Source of the DNA: Nemertoderma westbladi
Lineage: Eukaryota; Xenacoelomorpha; Nemertodermatida; Nemertodermatidae
Direction: 5' to 3'
Length of the DNA stretch: 62,340 nt
Assembly: GCA_032718475.1 (NCBI GenBank)
Contig: JAUCBJ010000103.1
Coordinates: 1-62,340, forward strand
How positions within the stretch are numbered: the stretch's first letter is position 1; every line of letters starts with the position of its first letter. Shown piece by piece: positions 45,401-54,171 of the stretch. Below the pieces are notes generated by a model that was given only the letters and a program-made list of their open reading frames with translations, was not told the origin of the DNA and did no database searches. Made by a program: the position numbers and the translations under genes.

Positions 45401-47577
45401 GCAAATGGACAGGAGACTTGGAGAGGATGGGAACATACGACATGCCGCGAGTGTATTTCCCGGACGGGAACATGACGAATCTGGACCTACATATGTTCTC
45501 CGACGCGTCGTTAGAGGCATACGGAGCGGCACTCTATTTAGTACAACGAGAGGGGCCTCACAAGCCCAGACTAGCCTTTAGCAAAGCTAAGTCAACGCCG
45601 CCAGATTCAGCATCTGTTCCCAAGTTAGAATTGACAGCCGCGAGACTAGGAGTTAGAGCCACAGCCTACCTAGTGGATACAATTCCCAACATAGTGGAGA
45701 CACACTACTGGACGGACTCCATGGTAGTGCTTGGTTGGCTACACAACGAAAAGACGAGGTACCCGATATTCGTCGCGAATAGAGTGGACGAAATAAGGGC
45801 GAGCACAGAACTGGAAAGGTGGCACTACTGCCCAACAGACGAGAACCCAGCGGACTTGCTGTCGAGGGGCGTGGAACGCCACACTTTCTTAAAGAAAGAA
45901 GTATTGTGGCAACACGGGCCACAATTTCTGAGCGATAGGGAGGCCTGGCCGCCGATGAGGAAGGTGGACCCGGGCTCGGAAGTAGTATCAGAAGGAGAAG
46001 AGGGAGATTCAGAGGGAGAAGAGATATACTCCCAGATGGTGAGGGAGATCAGGGACGTGCAACCAGGAAGGGAACTGTGCGATAACCCGACGGATAAACT
46101 CCTCAGCTACAGTTCTAGTTGGTATAAGACCAAGAAACTAGTGGCGTACTGGAGAGCCTTTGGGAATTTCCTTGCGGGAGTCGGCAAGGACAAGAAGACC
46201 AGGACAACCATAGATCTGGAAGGAGCGGCCAAGGCAGTGATCCGCTATGAACAACGCAAGAACTACGGCGACGAGGTGGAACGTGTCGGTAACCAACAAC
46301 ATCTCCGACGGGATAGCGAGTTGATCACGCTGTCGCCACAACTCAACGAGGATGGGATCCTAGTAATGAATTCTAGGGTGGGATATAACAACAGTATAGT
46401 CGTGCCACCGAAACCAATCATCATTCCCACAGGATCGCCTATAGTCCACCAGATCATATGGGACTCCCATAAATCGATACTGCATGGGGGCACCAACCGA
46501 ACCCTCACGGAGATAAGAAGGACCTATTGGGTCAAACAATTAAGGAAGAAGGTGAAAGCGGTAGTGGGACAGTGCCAGACCTGCCGACGAGCGAAGAAGG
46601 AGCGAGCCGTACAGGAGATGGCGCCACTACCGGCGAGTAGGGTAAGACAGCACGACCCGCCATTTACGCATTGCGGTGTGGACATGTTCGGGCCGATAAA
46701 GATCAAGGTGATGCGACATACGGAGAAACGCTACGGTATTATCTTCGTATGCAACAATACGCGGGCGGTAGGGATAGAACTCGCCCAAGATGCAACCGCA
46801 TCAGCCTTCATTAACGCCTTAGAAAGGTTTAGGGACCGCAAAGGTGGGACGATCGCAGTGATATACAGCGACAACGGCACCAACTTTGTGGGCGCAGAGA
46901 GTGAGATGGCAGAGGCCTTAGACATCTTGGAGGGAGAAGAAGTCAGGGCGGCCATGAGAAGACGACAAGTGAAGTGGGAGAGACGGACGCCGTATGCACC
47001 ACATACACTAGGATGCGTCGAAAGACTGGTGGGCAGTTCAAAACGTCTAATGACGAAGCTGATGAACACCCACATGGTCACTGAAGACGTCTTACGGACA
47101 GTACTTGCAAAGTGCGAGGGGATCATTAATAGCAGACCGCTATACCCGGAGAATGATGACCCTGAGTCATTAGACGTGTTGACGCCTAGCCATTTCCTGA
47201 TGGAAAGGCCAGCGACCATAGATATGCGGGGTGTAGACCCAGATGATATACACTCCCGCCAAAGTTGGAAAGTAGCTAAAGCAATTAGCGCAGAGTATTG
47301 GAGGAGGTGGGTAGAAGAATACCTACCAACGCTCCATAAGCGAAGCAAGTGGAGGAAGCCAAACAGGGAGTTGAGAGAGGGAGATCTCGTAATCGTCACG
47401 GATGATACTATCATCAACAACCAATGGTGGTTGGCGAGAGTTGTAGGCACCTACTCAGACGAGGACGGAAGAGTCCGTTCGGTAGAAGTGCGGATAGGTG
47501 GAAAGATAGGTGCGAAAGACAGAAAAACCTACAAGAGAGCAGTAGGTAAATGCTGTCTTCTAGAAGGGGCACCTTAA
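42469..47577 (+). CDS. pol: BEL/Pao Gag-Pol polyprotein, apparently intact
   Basis: The 1702-residue frame has all expected parts. Residues 15-180 are a DUF1759-type gag core. CSRCVKSGHKAREC near 335-348 is a CCHC knuckle. LMLVDSGAAFTLV near 400 is the aspartic protease. The RT runs from LRMVVDAS near 700 through DIEGMFNQV to FYVDDGME near 824. RNase H has MFSDAS near 1011 with later LELTAAR, YWTDSM and NPADLLSRG. Integrase has a zinc-binding H-H-C-C region (HGGTNR ... CQTCRRAKK) near 1327-1375, and DDE residues in VDMFGP, YSDNGTNFVG and CVERLVGS. The C terminus is DUF5641-like. No stop or missing catalytic residue is seen, consistent with a recent insertion. Confidence 0.96.
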   Translation: MGMATLIDALKTRIELPPVEPFKFDGSRPEEYLQFRRMYSNEILTKNLTQAECLKYLQVYTGGPAYDIVRQYQGIEGGFTTAWRALDREYGHPAKIIRQTLRGITSGGLQDNPVSIKTFANKVEKALIVLKTLDAPYELNASNNITTIAQALPSWLRNKWRKIAFSTRDKKGAEPGLEEMSNFLNYEAELITDPVYSEDSLGKGPKTDHYRPKPEHNTSNALPRLRQSLPYAATQGTASPQTSEDKTTSRDGQGNNNNMNKHNPSTSSRSNPVNKNSRDFGTNITAIRNALYKEGYDPKSKCQLHANALHKTMNCRYWQALPRQDQIDYASSNKICSRCVKSGHKARECQEKPVKFGQRRGRTMATSTVGAKKRGTVLLGVVPVRVIGEGNRSVTTLMLVDSGAAFTLVEEWVAEEIGLRTRPSRMAVTTISSKDEILEMRTGRCAIAAVAPGCDYGATIDPIQVIESININARRPTNIEVEQYKFLDNIDFSIPNVDVRKVSIIVGMDCPTAHERMQTVFGEDKQSDPVAILTPFGWTLSGPIKSKIPFRMSETSGCMFAGTMQEMGDEGAEEQLKRLLRQDFEGLKETGVGTSVEDKQALQSVEESMTCDEGRYTIGMVWKLPKIPLPDNRGMVLTRLRKLKQTLQRSPKKNEYIHKTIKKYVEKGWAVELPVDEPNTDRTYYLPLHVALDPKKGKLRMVVDASAKTDGKCLNDYLLEGPNIYNSGIEVLLRFRNGKHAFTCDIEGMFNQVRVTEEDSDSQRFLWYNGEEEPPIIPAYKMVVQNMGAKSSSFTTTMAVRDTVKGKEDRYSSRAVDMIRRGFYVDDGMESGNTVEEILETGREVRDILRGSGFNLTKFQSSSEEFIREIEDKKPESTMDNPTTAKGQDMAIKRTESQQKALGIVWDRKTDELKYQLSQEGADTHTKRGYVSYIARIYDPLGLASPLLVTGKQILKRVYKLKDEWDVEVPEDIKKQWSKWTGDLERMGTYDMPRVYFPDGNMTNLDLHMFSDASLEAYGAALYLVQREGPHKPRLAFSKAKSTPPDSASVPKLELTAARLGVRATAYLVDTIPNIVETHYWTDSMVVLGWLHNEKTRYPIFVANRVDEIRASTELERWHYCPTDENPADLLSRGVERHTFLKKEVLWQHGPQFLSDREAWPPMRKVDPGSEVVSEGEEGDSEGEEIYSQMVREIRDVQPGRELCDNPTDKLLSYSSSWYKTKKLVAYWRAFGNFLAGVGKDKKTRTTIDLEGAAKAVIRYEQRKNYGDEVERVGNQQHLRRDSELITLSPQLNEDGILVMNSRVGYNNSIVVPPKPIIIPTGSPIVHQIIWDSHKSILHGGTNRTLTEIRRTYWVKQLRKKVKAVVGQCQTCRRAKKERAVQEMAPLPASRVRQHDPPFTHCGVDMFGPIKIKVMRHTEKRYGIIFVCNNTRAVGIELAQDATASAFINALERFRDRKGGTIAVIYSDNGTNFVGAESEMAEALDILEGEEVRAAMRRRQVKWERRTPYAPHTLGCVERLVGSSKRLMTKLMNTHMVTEDVLRTVLAKCEGIINSRPLYPENDDPESLDVLTPSHFLMERPATIDMRGVDPDDIHSRQSWKVAKAISAEYWRRWVEEYLPTLHKRSKWRKPNRELREGDLVIVTDDTIINNQWWLARVVGTYSDEDGRVRSVEVRIGGKIGAKDRKTYKRAVGKCCLLEGAP

Positions 47578-47634
47578 ATTAGAGTTAGTGTGAAGTTTAG
47601 TCGTCCAAGTTTTGGACTGAGGGGGGTGGGATTG

Positions 47635-47649
47635 AGGGCGAGACGCCCT
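47635..47649 (+). other. perfect hairpin after pol
   Basis: AGGGCG, loop AGA, CGCCCT forms a 6-base GC-rich stem about 60 bases after the pol stop, followed by an AAATAAAATA-rich stretch. It may be a 3'-end or structural element. A similar GCGCC-TGGAA-GGCGC hairpin follows ORF4 near 51716-51731. Confidence 0.4.
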
Positions 47650-47689
47650 TCCCACACAAATAAAATAAAATAAAATAAAAATAAATAAA

Positions 47690-48640
47690 AGTTAGTTAGT
47701 TAGTAGGTACGTAGTACCTAGAGTTAGTTAGTTAGTGGGTACGTAGTACCTAGAGTTAGTTAGTTAGAAGGTACGTAGTACCTAGTTAGAGTTAGAGGGT
47801 ACGTAATGCCTAATTAGAGTTAGAGTTAGAGGGTAGGTAGTACCGATAGAGTTAGAGTTAGTAGGTACGTAGTACCTAGTTAGAGTTAGAGAGTTAGTAG
47901 GTACGTAGTACCTAGAGTTAGTTAGTTAGTAGGTACGTAGTACCGATAGTTAGAGTTAGTAGGTACGTAGTACCTAGTTAGAGTTAGAGTTAGAGGGTAC
48001 GTAATGCCTAGTTAGAGTTAGAGAGTAGGTAGTACCGATAGAGTTAGAGTTAGTAGGTACGTGGTACCTAGTCAGAGTTAGAGTTAGAGGGTGCGTAATG
48101 CCTAGTTAGAGTTAGAGAGTTAGTAGGTACGTAGTACCTAGAGTTAGTTAGTTAGTAGGTACGTAGTACCGATAGTTAGAGTTAGTAGGTACGTAGTACC
48201 TAGTTAGAGTTAGAGTTAGAGGGTACGTAATGCCTAGTTAGAGTTAGAGAGTAGGTAGTACCGATAGAGTTAGAGTTAGTAGGTACGTGGTACCTAGTCA
48301 GAGTTAGAGTTAGAGGGTACGTAGTACCATTAGTTAGAGTTAGAGTTAGAGGGTGCGTAATGCCTAGTTAGAGTTAGAGTTAGAGGGTAGGTAGTACCGA
48401 TAGAGTTAGAGTTAGTAGGTACGTAGTACCTAGTTAGAGTTAGAGTTAGAGGGTACGTAGTACCGGTAGTTAGAGTTAGTAGGTACGTAGTACCTAGTTA
48501 GAGTTAGAGTTAGAGGGTGCGTAATGCCTAGTTAGAGTTAGAGTTAGAGGGTAGGTAGTACCGATAGAGTTAGAGTTAGTAGGTACGTGGTACCTAGTAA
48601 GAGTTAGAGTTAGAGGGTACGTAGTACCATTAGTTAGAGA
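47690..48640 (+). repeat. tandem array inside the BEL/Pao element
   Basis: Units mix GTTAGAGTTAG with AGGTACGTAGTACCTAG or variants (TAATGCCTAG, GGTAGTACCGATAG). Larger blocks of about 230-250 bases recur, for example near 47880-48110 and 48110-48330. The GGTACGTAGTACC core is nearly palindromic. No ORF. Confidence 0.9.
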
Positions 48641-49138
48641 GAGAGAGTAAGAGGTAAAAGGGGTAAAATAAGATATAGATATTAGATAGCAGTAAGTAAA
48701 GTTAGTAGTGAGAGGGGGGCATATGAGTGCAGCTGGATAAATCGTGTGGCCACACGACGCATACTGCTGTACTGCATAGGCCCACTGAGTAGGCCAGAAT
48801 ATGGATCAGAGAATAGAATAAATCCATAGGCAGTAGTAAGTAGTAGGACAATAGAATCAAAGCAAAATAAATAAGTAAATAGAATAGGGCTAAAAATCGA
48901 AAAATAGTGGTAACACAAGGAAAGTCGTTCTAGAACATAATAAAAGTAACGGACGGAAATTGTAAATTAGGCTGATTTACTAGCTCCGAAATTAATTAGA
49001 TTAAATTAAGCTTGAAAGGCGCAGTTAAGTAGAAAAGTAGGCCATTATCGAACTGTAGGAAACATCTCAATACATCACTCATCTGTATTGCGCCTTGGTA
49101 AGGCACCACCCTACAGGTGAGCGAGTGTAGTGTTCGGA
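48641..49138. other. BEL/Pao non-coding spacer before ORF3
   Basis: No coding sequence. CACCCTACAG|GTGAGC at 49107-49122 could be a 3' splice acceptor for a subgenomic RNA carrying ORF3 and ORF4, with a donor such as GTGAGT at 39672. This is only a candidate. Confidence 0.3.
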
Positions 49139-50578
49139 ATGGCGAGTAAGCTGATCAGGAAGAGAAAGGCGGAGTCAGGAGGAAAAGAAATATTGGTGGA
49201 TTTCACCGAAAGACACCCGGAGGAGAAGACGAGAGGATACTACGAGAGGTTGGAAAGGGGTCACGCGGCACGAGCGCTGCAGGATCACTTCCGGGAGGCG
49301 CACGAACAGCGGTTGGTCGGAACCTACGGGACGCCGTCGCTGGATAATGCGATCTTCCAACACTTCCACTACGTGGTGAAAGGAGACGAGGCGAAGTTCG
49401 GAATTCCGAAGTATCCGAGGGAGTCGCCGAGGAAGGACTGGAAAAGATTCATAGAGTCCGTCAACAGAGGAGGATATATGATCCTAGATGACGAGGGAAC
49501 CGTGGAAGACGAAGCGGGTTCGAGACGAGGAACGGCAGGGTCGGCCAGGACCATACTCTTGCATTTGGCAGCGCCAAATGGGGACATCTTCCTATTCGAC
49601 CTAGGGACGTATGGGAAGAAGGACGGGCCGAAATTAGACCGACTGCCGAAAGCGGTACAGGTCTTAGTAAGAGAGAAGTCTACGACGAAAGTGGGATCGG
49701 CGATTCGCGAGGACGCGGAGAGGATCATCGGTCCGGACGCCACCAACCTCCTGGATATGCAGAAAGTCTTTATGGCTATGACGGCACCGGATGGATTGGG
49801 GGTGGTCGAGAACTCAGGCCAATGCGGGGCGGTGGCGATGGGCCAATTATTGGGGCTCGTATGCCACAAACCAATGGATTGGGGGAAGTTTAGGGAAGAA
49901 TACGGAGCAGAACTAGCGAACTCGCTGAAGTGGGGAGCGAGACCGGGAAAGCAGGAGGTATATCAGTTTCGCAGAGGAGCGATAAAGGTATATCAGAAGC
50001 GATATATCCTGCAGGAGGACTGGATAATGATAAGTTTGCTTAACTTATTCATGACCGTAGTTATCGAAAGGGAACCAGGGGCATTTCTGTTATCGGGATC
50101 ACCCCTAAGCTACAGGAGAGCCTTTAAGACGGCCTTTGACGGTCTGGTAGACCACCCGGGGCTGAAGGGCGAGTCGGTGTACTACAACAGCCGACATCTG
50201 GTAGATGGGGAGACGGATACACCGTATCAGAGATGGGAGCAGCTAGAGATGGATAGACGGGAAGCAAAGCGACTGGAAGAAGTCGCCAGACGGGAGAGGA
50301 TAGAAGCAGAGGAGAGGGAAGAGGAGGCCAGGACACAGAGTTATGGCTTCGAGGAACAGGCGGGTCTAGACGAGCTTCATTGGACTTCGTCAGGGAGTTC
50401 GGGGGAGTCTCTAGGACGAGAATTGGGATGGACGGTGGGATCGCCGAAACAGTCGACGTCGGGGGTTGCAGACGATGCCCATACCAGCGGGCGCCGAGGG
50501 CGACCAACCGCCAAGGAAGCTAAGGGAGCTAGAGGGATGGAGAGCCACGGGCGAAAGCCAAGGCGGGAAGGGACATAG
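49139..50578 (+). CDS. BEL/Pao ORF3, DEDD 3'-5' exonuclease-like protein
   Basis: About 479 residues from ATG 49139 (the frame opens earlier with GTG 49130). Residues about 112-300 resemble RNase D/WRN/EXD-type exonuclease domains: YMILDDE (a D-x-E as in Exo I, near 117-119), then ILLHLAAPNGDIFLFDL, then TTKVGSAIREDAERI (the K-G-x-x-I-x-x-D pattern of Exo II, D near 192), then KWGARPGKQEVYQFRR at the Exo III position. The expected Y-x3-D reads Y-x3-R, so the last acidic residue is missing and the domain may be inactive. A charged coiled coil lies near 375-410. No signal peptide or membrane segment, so it is not an Env. Identification is by motif only. Confidence 0.5.
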   Translation: MASKLIRKRKAESGGKEILVDFTERHPEEKTRGYYERLERGHAARALQDHFREAHEQRLVGTYGTPSLDNAIFQHFHYVVKGDEAKFGIPKYPRESPRKDWKRFIESVNRGGYMILDDEGTVEDEAGSRRGTAGSARTILLHLAAPNGDIFLFDLGTYGKKDGPKLDRLPKAVQVLVREKSTTKVGSAIREDAERIIGPDATNLLDMQKVFMAMTAPDGLGVVENSGQCGAVAMGQLLGLVCHKPMDWGKFREEYGAELANSLKWGARPGKQEVYQFRRGAIKVYQKRYILQEDWIMISLLNLFMTVVIEREPGAFLLSGSPLSYRRAFKTAFDGLVDHPGLKGESVYYNSRHLVDGETDTPYQRWEQLEMDRREAKRLEEVARRERIEAEEREEEARTQSYGFEEQAGLDELHWTSSGSSGESLGRELGWTVGSPKQSTSGVADDAHTSGRRGRPTAKEAKGARGMESHGRKPRREGT

Positions 50579-51674
50579 TGGATCCATCGGGATACCGGGA
50601 TTGGAGACGCTACCGGAAGAAGAGGACGACGACGACGAATTCGGAGAGATACCGCCCATCGAAAGGATAGGCCACTCGGACACGGACTGGGTTGGCGGAA
50701 GGGTGGTGACGGCCAGTGGGGCAAGGGCCTTCTGGAACAGATCCGGCAAGCGGACCTGGGTGCACGAGGGGCCGGCGATGGATTTCGCGGGGAGCACCAT
50801 CAGGTTGGGCGAGCAACCGGGGACGGCACCACGGATAGTATTCGGGGAGACGATGCCCGAGAGGGGCGGAGAGATAGACGTAAACAGGGAGAGCAACGTA
50901 GAGAAGTTCGCCTACCAGCGACTCCATAGACCGCGGAGATCGCTTGGGACGAAGGACGAGGTGGGACGCGAGACATTGGTACTCGGCTGCGACTACTGTG
51001 GGAGACAGACCCATCGGGAAAGCAGCTGCCTATACCGGTTCCAACGGGGAACCTTTTGTCTCTATTGTAGAGAACCAAGTCACAGGATGGGGGCGTGTCC
51101 ACGGTTGCATAACCGATGTCCAAAGTGCCACTTTCGGGGGCACTACGGACGCGAGTGCGACTGGATGAGCGACGAGGAGAAGTTCACGAGGTTCGAGGAG
51201 TGGGCCGACGTCGGGGCCATGACGCGCCAGCGCATGAAGGCCCAAGAGTTCAAGTGGGGTTTCTTCCTCATAAACCAGGAGACCCACATGGAAATCATAA
51301 AGCGAAGGTTACCGTTTACCTATCAAGAGGTAGCTACGGCGGCATCGTTCGCCGGAGTTATGAACACGCAACGGTACCTGGACAGGTGGACACCAGAGAA
51401 CCGGAGGGAGTTTAGGGATTTCTTGGCGGAACACGTACCAAAGGCAATGAAGATGATCCTATGGGACGCCACACGAGGGAAACAACCAGGCCATTCTGAG
51501 GGGCCACCGGCGAAGCGGTATCGGGCTTTAATAACACTAGCGCCCAAGGAGCCGACGACCGGGATCAGCAAGGAAGTGGCAGCAAAGGTCCGGAAACAGA
51601 AAGCGGATGATGCCAGAGGAGCGGTGATAACCAAGAAACGGGCCAGGGAGGAGGACGTGAGGAGGTACAGATAA
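50475..51674 (+). CDS. BEL/Pao ORF4, protein with three CCHC zinc knuckles
   Basis: About 399 residues from ATG 50475. The frame is open from about 50415 and overlaps ORF3 in the +1 frame, so it may be made by shifting or by internal start. An acidic EEEDDDDEFGE stretch is near residue 50. Three perfect C-x2-C-x4-H-x4-C knuckles follow at about 172-230: CDYCGRQTHRESSC, CLYCREPSHRMGAC, CPKCHFRGHYGREC. This suggests nucleic-acid binding, perhaps a second nucleocapsid-like protein. The C-terminal 170 residues are not recognised. Its position after ORF3 suggests the two act together. Confidence 0.7.
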   Translation: MPIPAGAEGDQPPRKLRELEGWRATGESQGGKGHSGSIGIPGLETLPEEEDDDDEFGEIPPIERIGHSDTDWVGGRVVTASGARAFWNRSGKRTWVHEGPAMDFAGSTIRLGEQPGTAPRIVFGETMPERGGEIDVNRESNVEKFAYQRLHRPRRSLGTKDEVGRETLVLGCDYCGRQTHRESSCLYRFQRGTFCLYCREPSHRMGACPRLHNRCPKCHFRGHYGRECDWMSDEEKFTRFEEWADVGAMTRQRMKAQEFKWGFFLINQETHMEIIKRRLPFTYQEVATAASFAGVMNTQRYLDRWTPENRREFRDFLAEHVPKAMKMILWDATRGKQPGHSEGPPAKRYRALITLAPKEPTTGISKEVAAKVRKQKADDARGAVITKKRAREEDVRRYR

Positions 51675-52346
51675 GTTCCCGGAGGAGAGGGAATGGGACT
51701 GAGACTGGGACGTGGTGCGCCTGGAAGGCGCCGCATGTAACGTACGAACTATTAAGTATAAATTTAATTAATGCAAATAACTATATAAGTGCAATTCGTA
51801 TGTACGTACGTAGTGATTAGCAGTAAAATACATACGTTTGGAGTAAGTACTATAGTCATACAACCTTTCTCAATTAGCTACTGGGACTGGGGGACAATGA
51901 CTATGGCACTATGGACGAGACAACTGACAATTTCACACTTCTTGAGTGCGGCGGCACGAGAGGGGGGGGGAGGTTCGTCAGGAGAGATAAAAACAGTCAA
52001 AGTGGACTTGAGAATCGGAATAAGAGTGTGAAGTGCGGAGAGAGTGCGAACGCAATTCTAGTGTGGGGGGGGGAATGAGAGGCTGAGTAAGGGACGAGGA
52101 GGTCCGGGGGTATGAGAGAGAGTTAGGGTGAGAGTAGAGGGGAGGTAGGGCGAAAGTGTTGGGGAAACAAAAATCGCGTGAAGAGGTGAGCGCGATCGGC
52201 CCGACATGAAACGCCAGGCACACAGGGTAGCGATATCATACCCATAGGGGGCGGCCTGGAAAGCCGGCTCCGAGAGAAAAGAATTCCACCCCACACCCGA
52301 TGCTAGATCGGGATCCAGCGGGATTGTAGCGCACTTTTTTGGTTGA
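51675..52346. other. BEL/Pao 3' untranslated region
   Basis: No coding sequence of note. Purine-rich AGAG stretches occur around 51960-52150. Confidence 0.4.
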
Positions 52347-52383
52347 TGCTATCTTCTTACCGGGAAGATAGCATGGAGGGGAG
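52347..52383 (+). promoter_or_regulatory. hairpin and polypurine tract before the 3' LTR
   Basis: TGCTATCTTC (52347-52356) pairs perfectly with GAAGATAGCA (52364-52373), directly followed by GGAGGGGAG (52375-52383) and the LTR TGTTAG. The purine tract is the expected primer for plus-strand DNA synthesis. Confidence 0.75.
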
Positions 52384-52921
52384 TGTTAGCTTATTCAATC
52401 CCGCCAACACCCCATAAAGTTATTAGCCGATAAGCAATATTGGGAGCCGCGAGATTGGGTAATTAACCAACTCGCGCCATCCCAATAAGAATGGGAAGGA
52501 AGCACACAATAGAGGGTCAGGGGCCAAACCCCTAACCCAAGGAGAACAGGTGGAGTGAACGGGAATACTCCACGGGGCGCCAACAAGGGTATTAACCAAT
52601 CAGAGGGGGGAATGGCATCGATTGAGTAGCAGTAAGGCCACCGTGCAATATAACCAATAACCTATTAATCAGTGATTCAGTTATACCAGTGCAGCAGTGC
52701 TAGCGTAGGGTACAGCCAATTAGTTTAGTTAGGGGATCACGGGACTTTAGTTACCGTATCCCGCCTTGTACACATTCACAACATATCTATATCTTATAAC
52801 CTCCTATTATACACCGAACTTCAGAACTCAGTCACTTTATTTCATCCTTATACACGGCGGGGACGCGTGGACTAAATTACCACAACCGGATAAATCGGGA
52901 TCCCTCTTGGATCCCGTCACA
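52384..52921 (+). repeat. BEL/Pao 3' LTR
   Basis: 538 bases, same length as the 5' LTR and without any difference that I saw, followed by the CCCTT duplication. Identical LTRs mean a recent insertion or later gene conversion. Confidence 0.95.
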
Positions 52922-54171
52922 CCCTTCTACGCGAGATAAACCCCGATTCCGAGGTGGTGTTAGGGACTGGAGCGAGTGACGTCATACACATGTGCTGCAT
53001 CGCACTCATCCAGGAAGGCGACAACATCGTGCTTATATCGCCCTATTTCGAACTCTACAACAGGATTATTATCAGTAAAGGTGGGAGGCCGTTGTATTCG
53101 CCGCTGCAGGACGCAAACGAGACCGCTACGGTACGACGGACCTCGGGAGATATGCGGGTAAATTGGTCCGATCTGGAGGAGAAGTTGTCCCTTCCGCAGA
53201 CCTCGCTGCTCATACTCAACACTCCGCACAACCCCACCGGGAAGGTGTTCACCCGCGAGGAGTTACGCCGACTAGCAGCGTTGTGCACGACCCACAACGT
53301 CGTCTGCATCTGCGACGAGGTCTACGAGTTTGACACGTTCGGGATGGCGGAGCACGTGAAGTTGGCGAGTTTCCCGGGGATGTGGGAGCGGTGTGTTACG
53401 GTGGGCAGCGCGGGGAAGGCATTCAACGCGACCGGACTCAAACTCGGATGGGGGCTGGGCGATGCGCGTTTATTAGCGAGGGTTTCCGCGGTGGTGCGAG
53501 CCATAGAGGGAGGTGGACCGTCCACGGTGACGCAGAGAGTGGTAGAGAAACTCGTTCGGAGGGAGCTGGAAGGGGCGGGATTGCTGACTAGGTTGAATCA
53601 AAGAAACTGTAGTAAATGCGACGCACTGTGCGCCATCCTGAGGGAGTCAGAGATACCGCACTACGAGCCACAGGGTGGCTGGTTCATCATCATCGATATA
53701 TCGCGAGTGGGAGATCCACCCGGGACTGGTGGGACACAGTCCGGTGATGGTGAGAGTGGGACACAGCCCGGGACTGGTGTGACACAGTCCGGCGGTGGTG
53801 GGACACAGTCCGGAACTGGTGTGACACAGTCCGGGGGTGGTGGGACACAGTCCGGAACTGGTGGGACACAGACCGGGGGTGGTGGGACACATTCCGGGAC
53901 TGGTGGGACACAGACTGGGAGTGGTGGGACACAGTCAGGGGATGGTGGGACAGAATTAGAGTCTCACCATGGAGACGTACACGTTGCTATGGCGATAGCT
54001 AAACATTTGGGACTGGTGCTGCTTCCCGGGTCGATGTTCTTCAACAGCCAATACTGCAGCTCCCGTCGCTGGTTGCGAACCACGTTTATTAAGAACTTAG
54101 AAACCCTTGAACGTTCCAGGGAACTGTTTCTAGCTCGAGGACGGTGGAACGTTCCAGGGAACTGTTCCTAG
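52922..54171 (+). pseudogene. aminotransferase-like gene, 3' part, kynurenine aminotransferase type
   Basis: After the BEL/Pao element the frame resumes with LLREINPDSEVVLGTGASD. PLP-enzyme motifs follow: LNTPHNPTGKVFT, then VVCICDEVYEFD (the conserved Asp and Tyr), VGSAGKAFNATGLKLGWGLG (the Lys of SAGK is the PLP Schiff-base lysine), and WLRTTF (the carboxylate-binding Arg). The SAGK.F.ATG.K.GW block is characteristic of KYAT1/KYAT3, cytosolic or mitochondrial kynurenine and glutamine aminotransferases with cysteine-conjugate beta-lyase activity. Without the element the gene would encode about 503 residues, longer than the usual 420. The excess is an in-frame GTGGTQSG repeat (53716-53954) and a C-terminal tail encoded by the 38-mer array. 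A related fold-type I enzyme is the main alternative. Confidence 0.85.
53716..53954 (+). repeat. coding minisatellite in the aminotransferase gene
   Basis: About ten units of 24 bases (GGTGGGACACAGTCCGG-type) encode GTGGTQSG-like octapeptides. The repeat lies between IIIDISR and DVHVAMAIAKHLG, a position that in the family is a loop before the C-terminal small domain. Length is a multiple of three, so the frame is kept. Confidence 0.9.

Larger units (their letters stand above)
38493..52921 (+). mobile_element. 14.4-kb BEL/Pao LTR retrotransposon, full-length and young
   Basis: Two 538-base LTRs (38493-39030, 52384-52921) begin TGTTAG and end CACA, and I saw no difference between them. A 5-base duplication CCCTT flanks the element (38488-38492, 52922-52926). 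Inside are ORF1, ORF2, pol, a tandem array, ORF3 and ORF4. Domain order in pol (gag DUF1759-like, CCHC, protease, RT, RNase H, integrase, DUF5641-like) is that of BEL/Pao. The length is well above the usual 5-9 kb because of the extra ORFs before and after pol. I find no TGG-type primer site right after the 5' LTR. Confidence 0.95.

Noticed and set aside
49139-51674. An env-like gene in the BEL/Pao element
   Set aside because: Neither ORF3 nor ORF4 has a signal peptide, membrane segment or cysteine-rich ectodomain. The motifs seen are exonuclease-like and zinc knuckles.
52954-54171. The aminotransferase 3' part as a complete gene starting at a GTG
   Set aside because: It lacks the N-terminal part of the fold. 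The true start lies at 38226 before the BEL/Pao insertion, as the matching frame and CCCTT duplication show.
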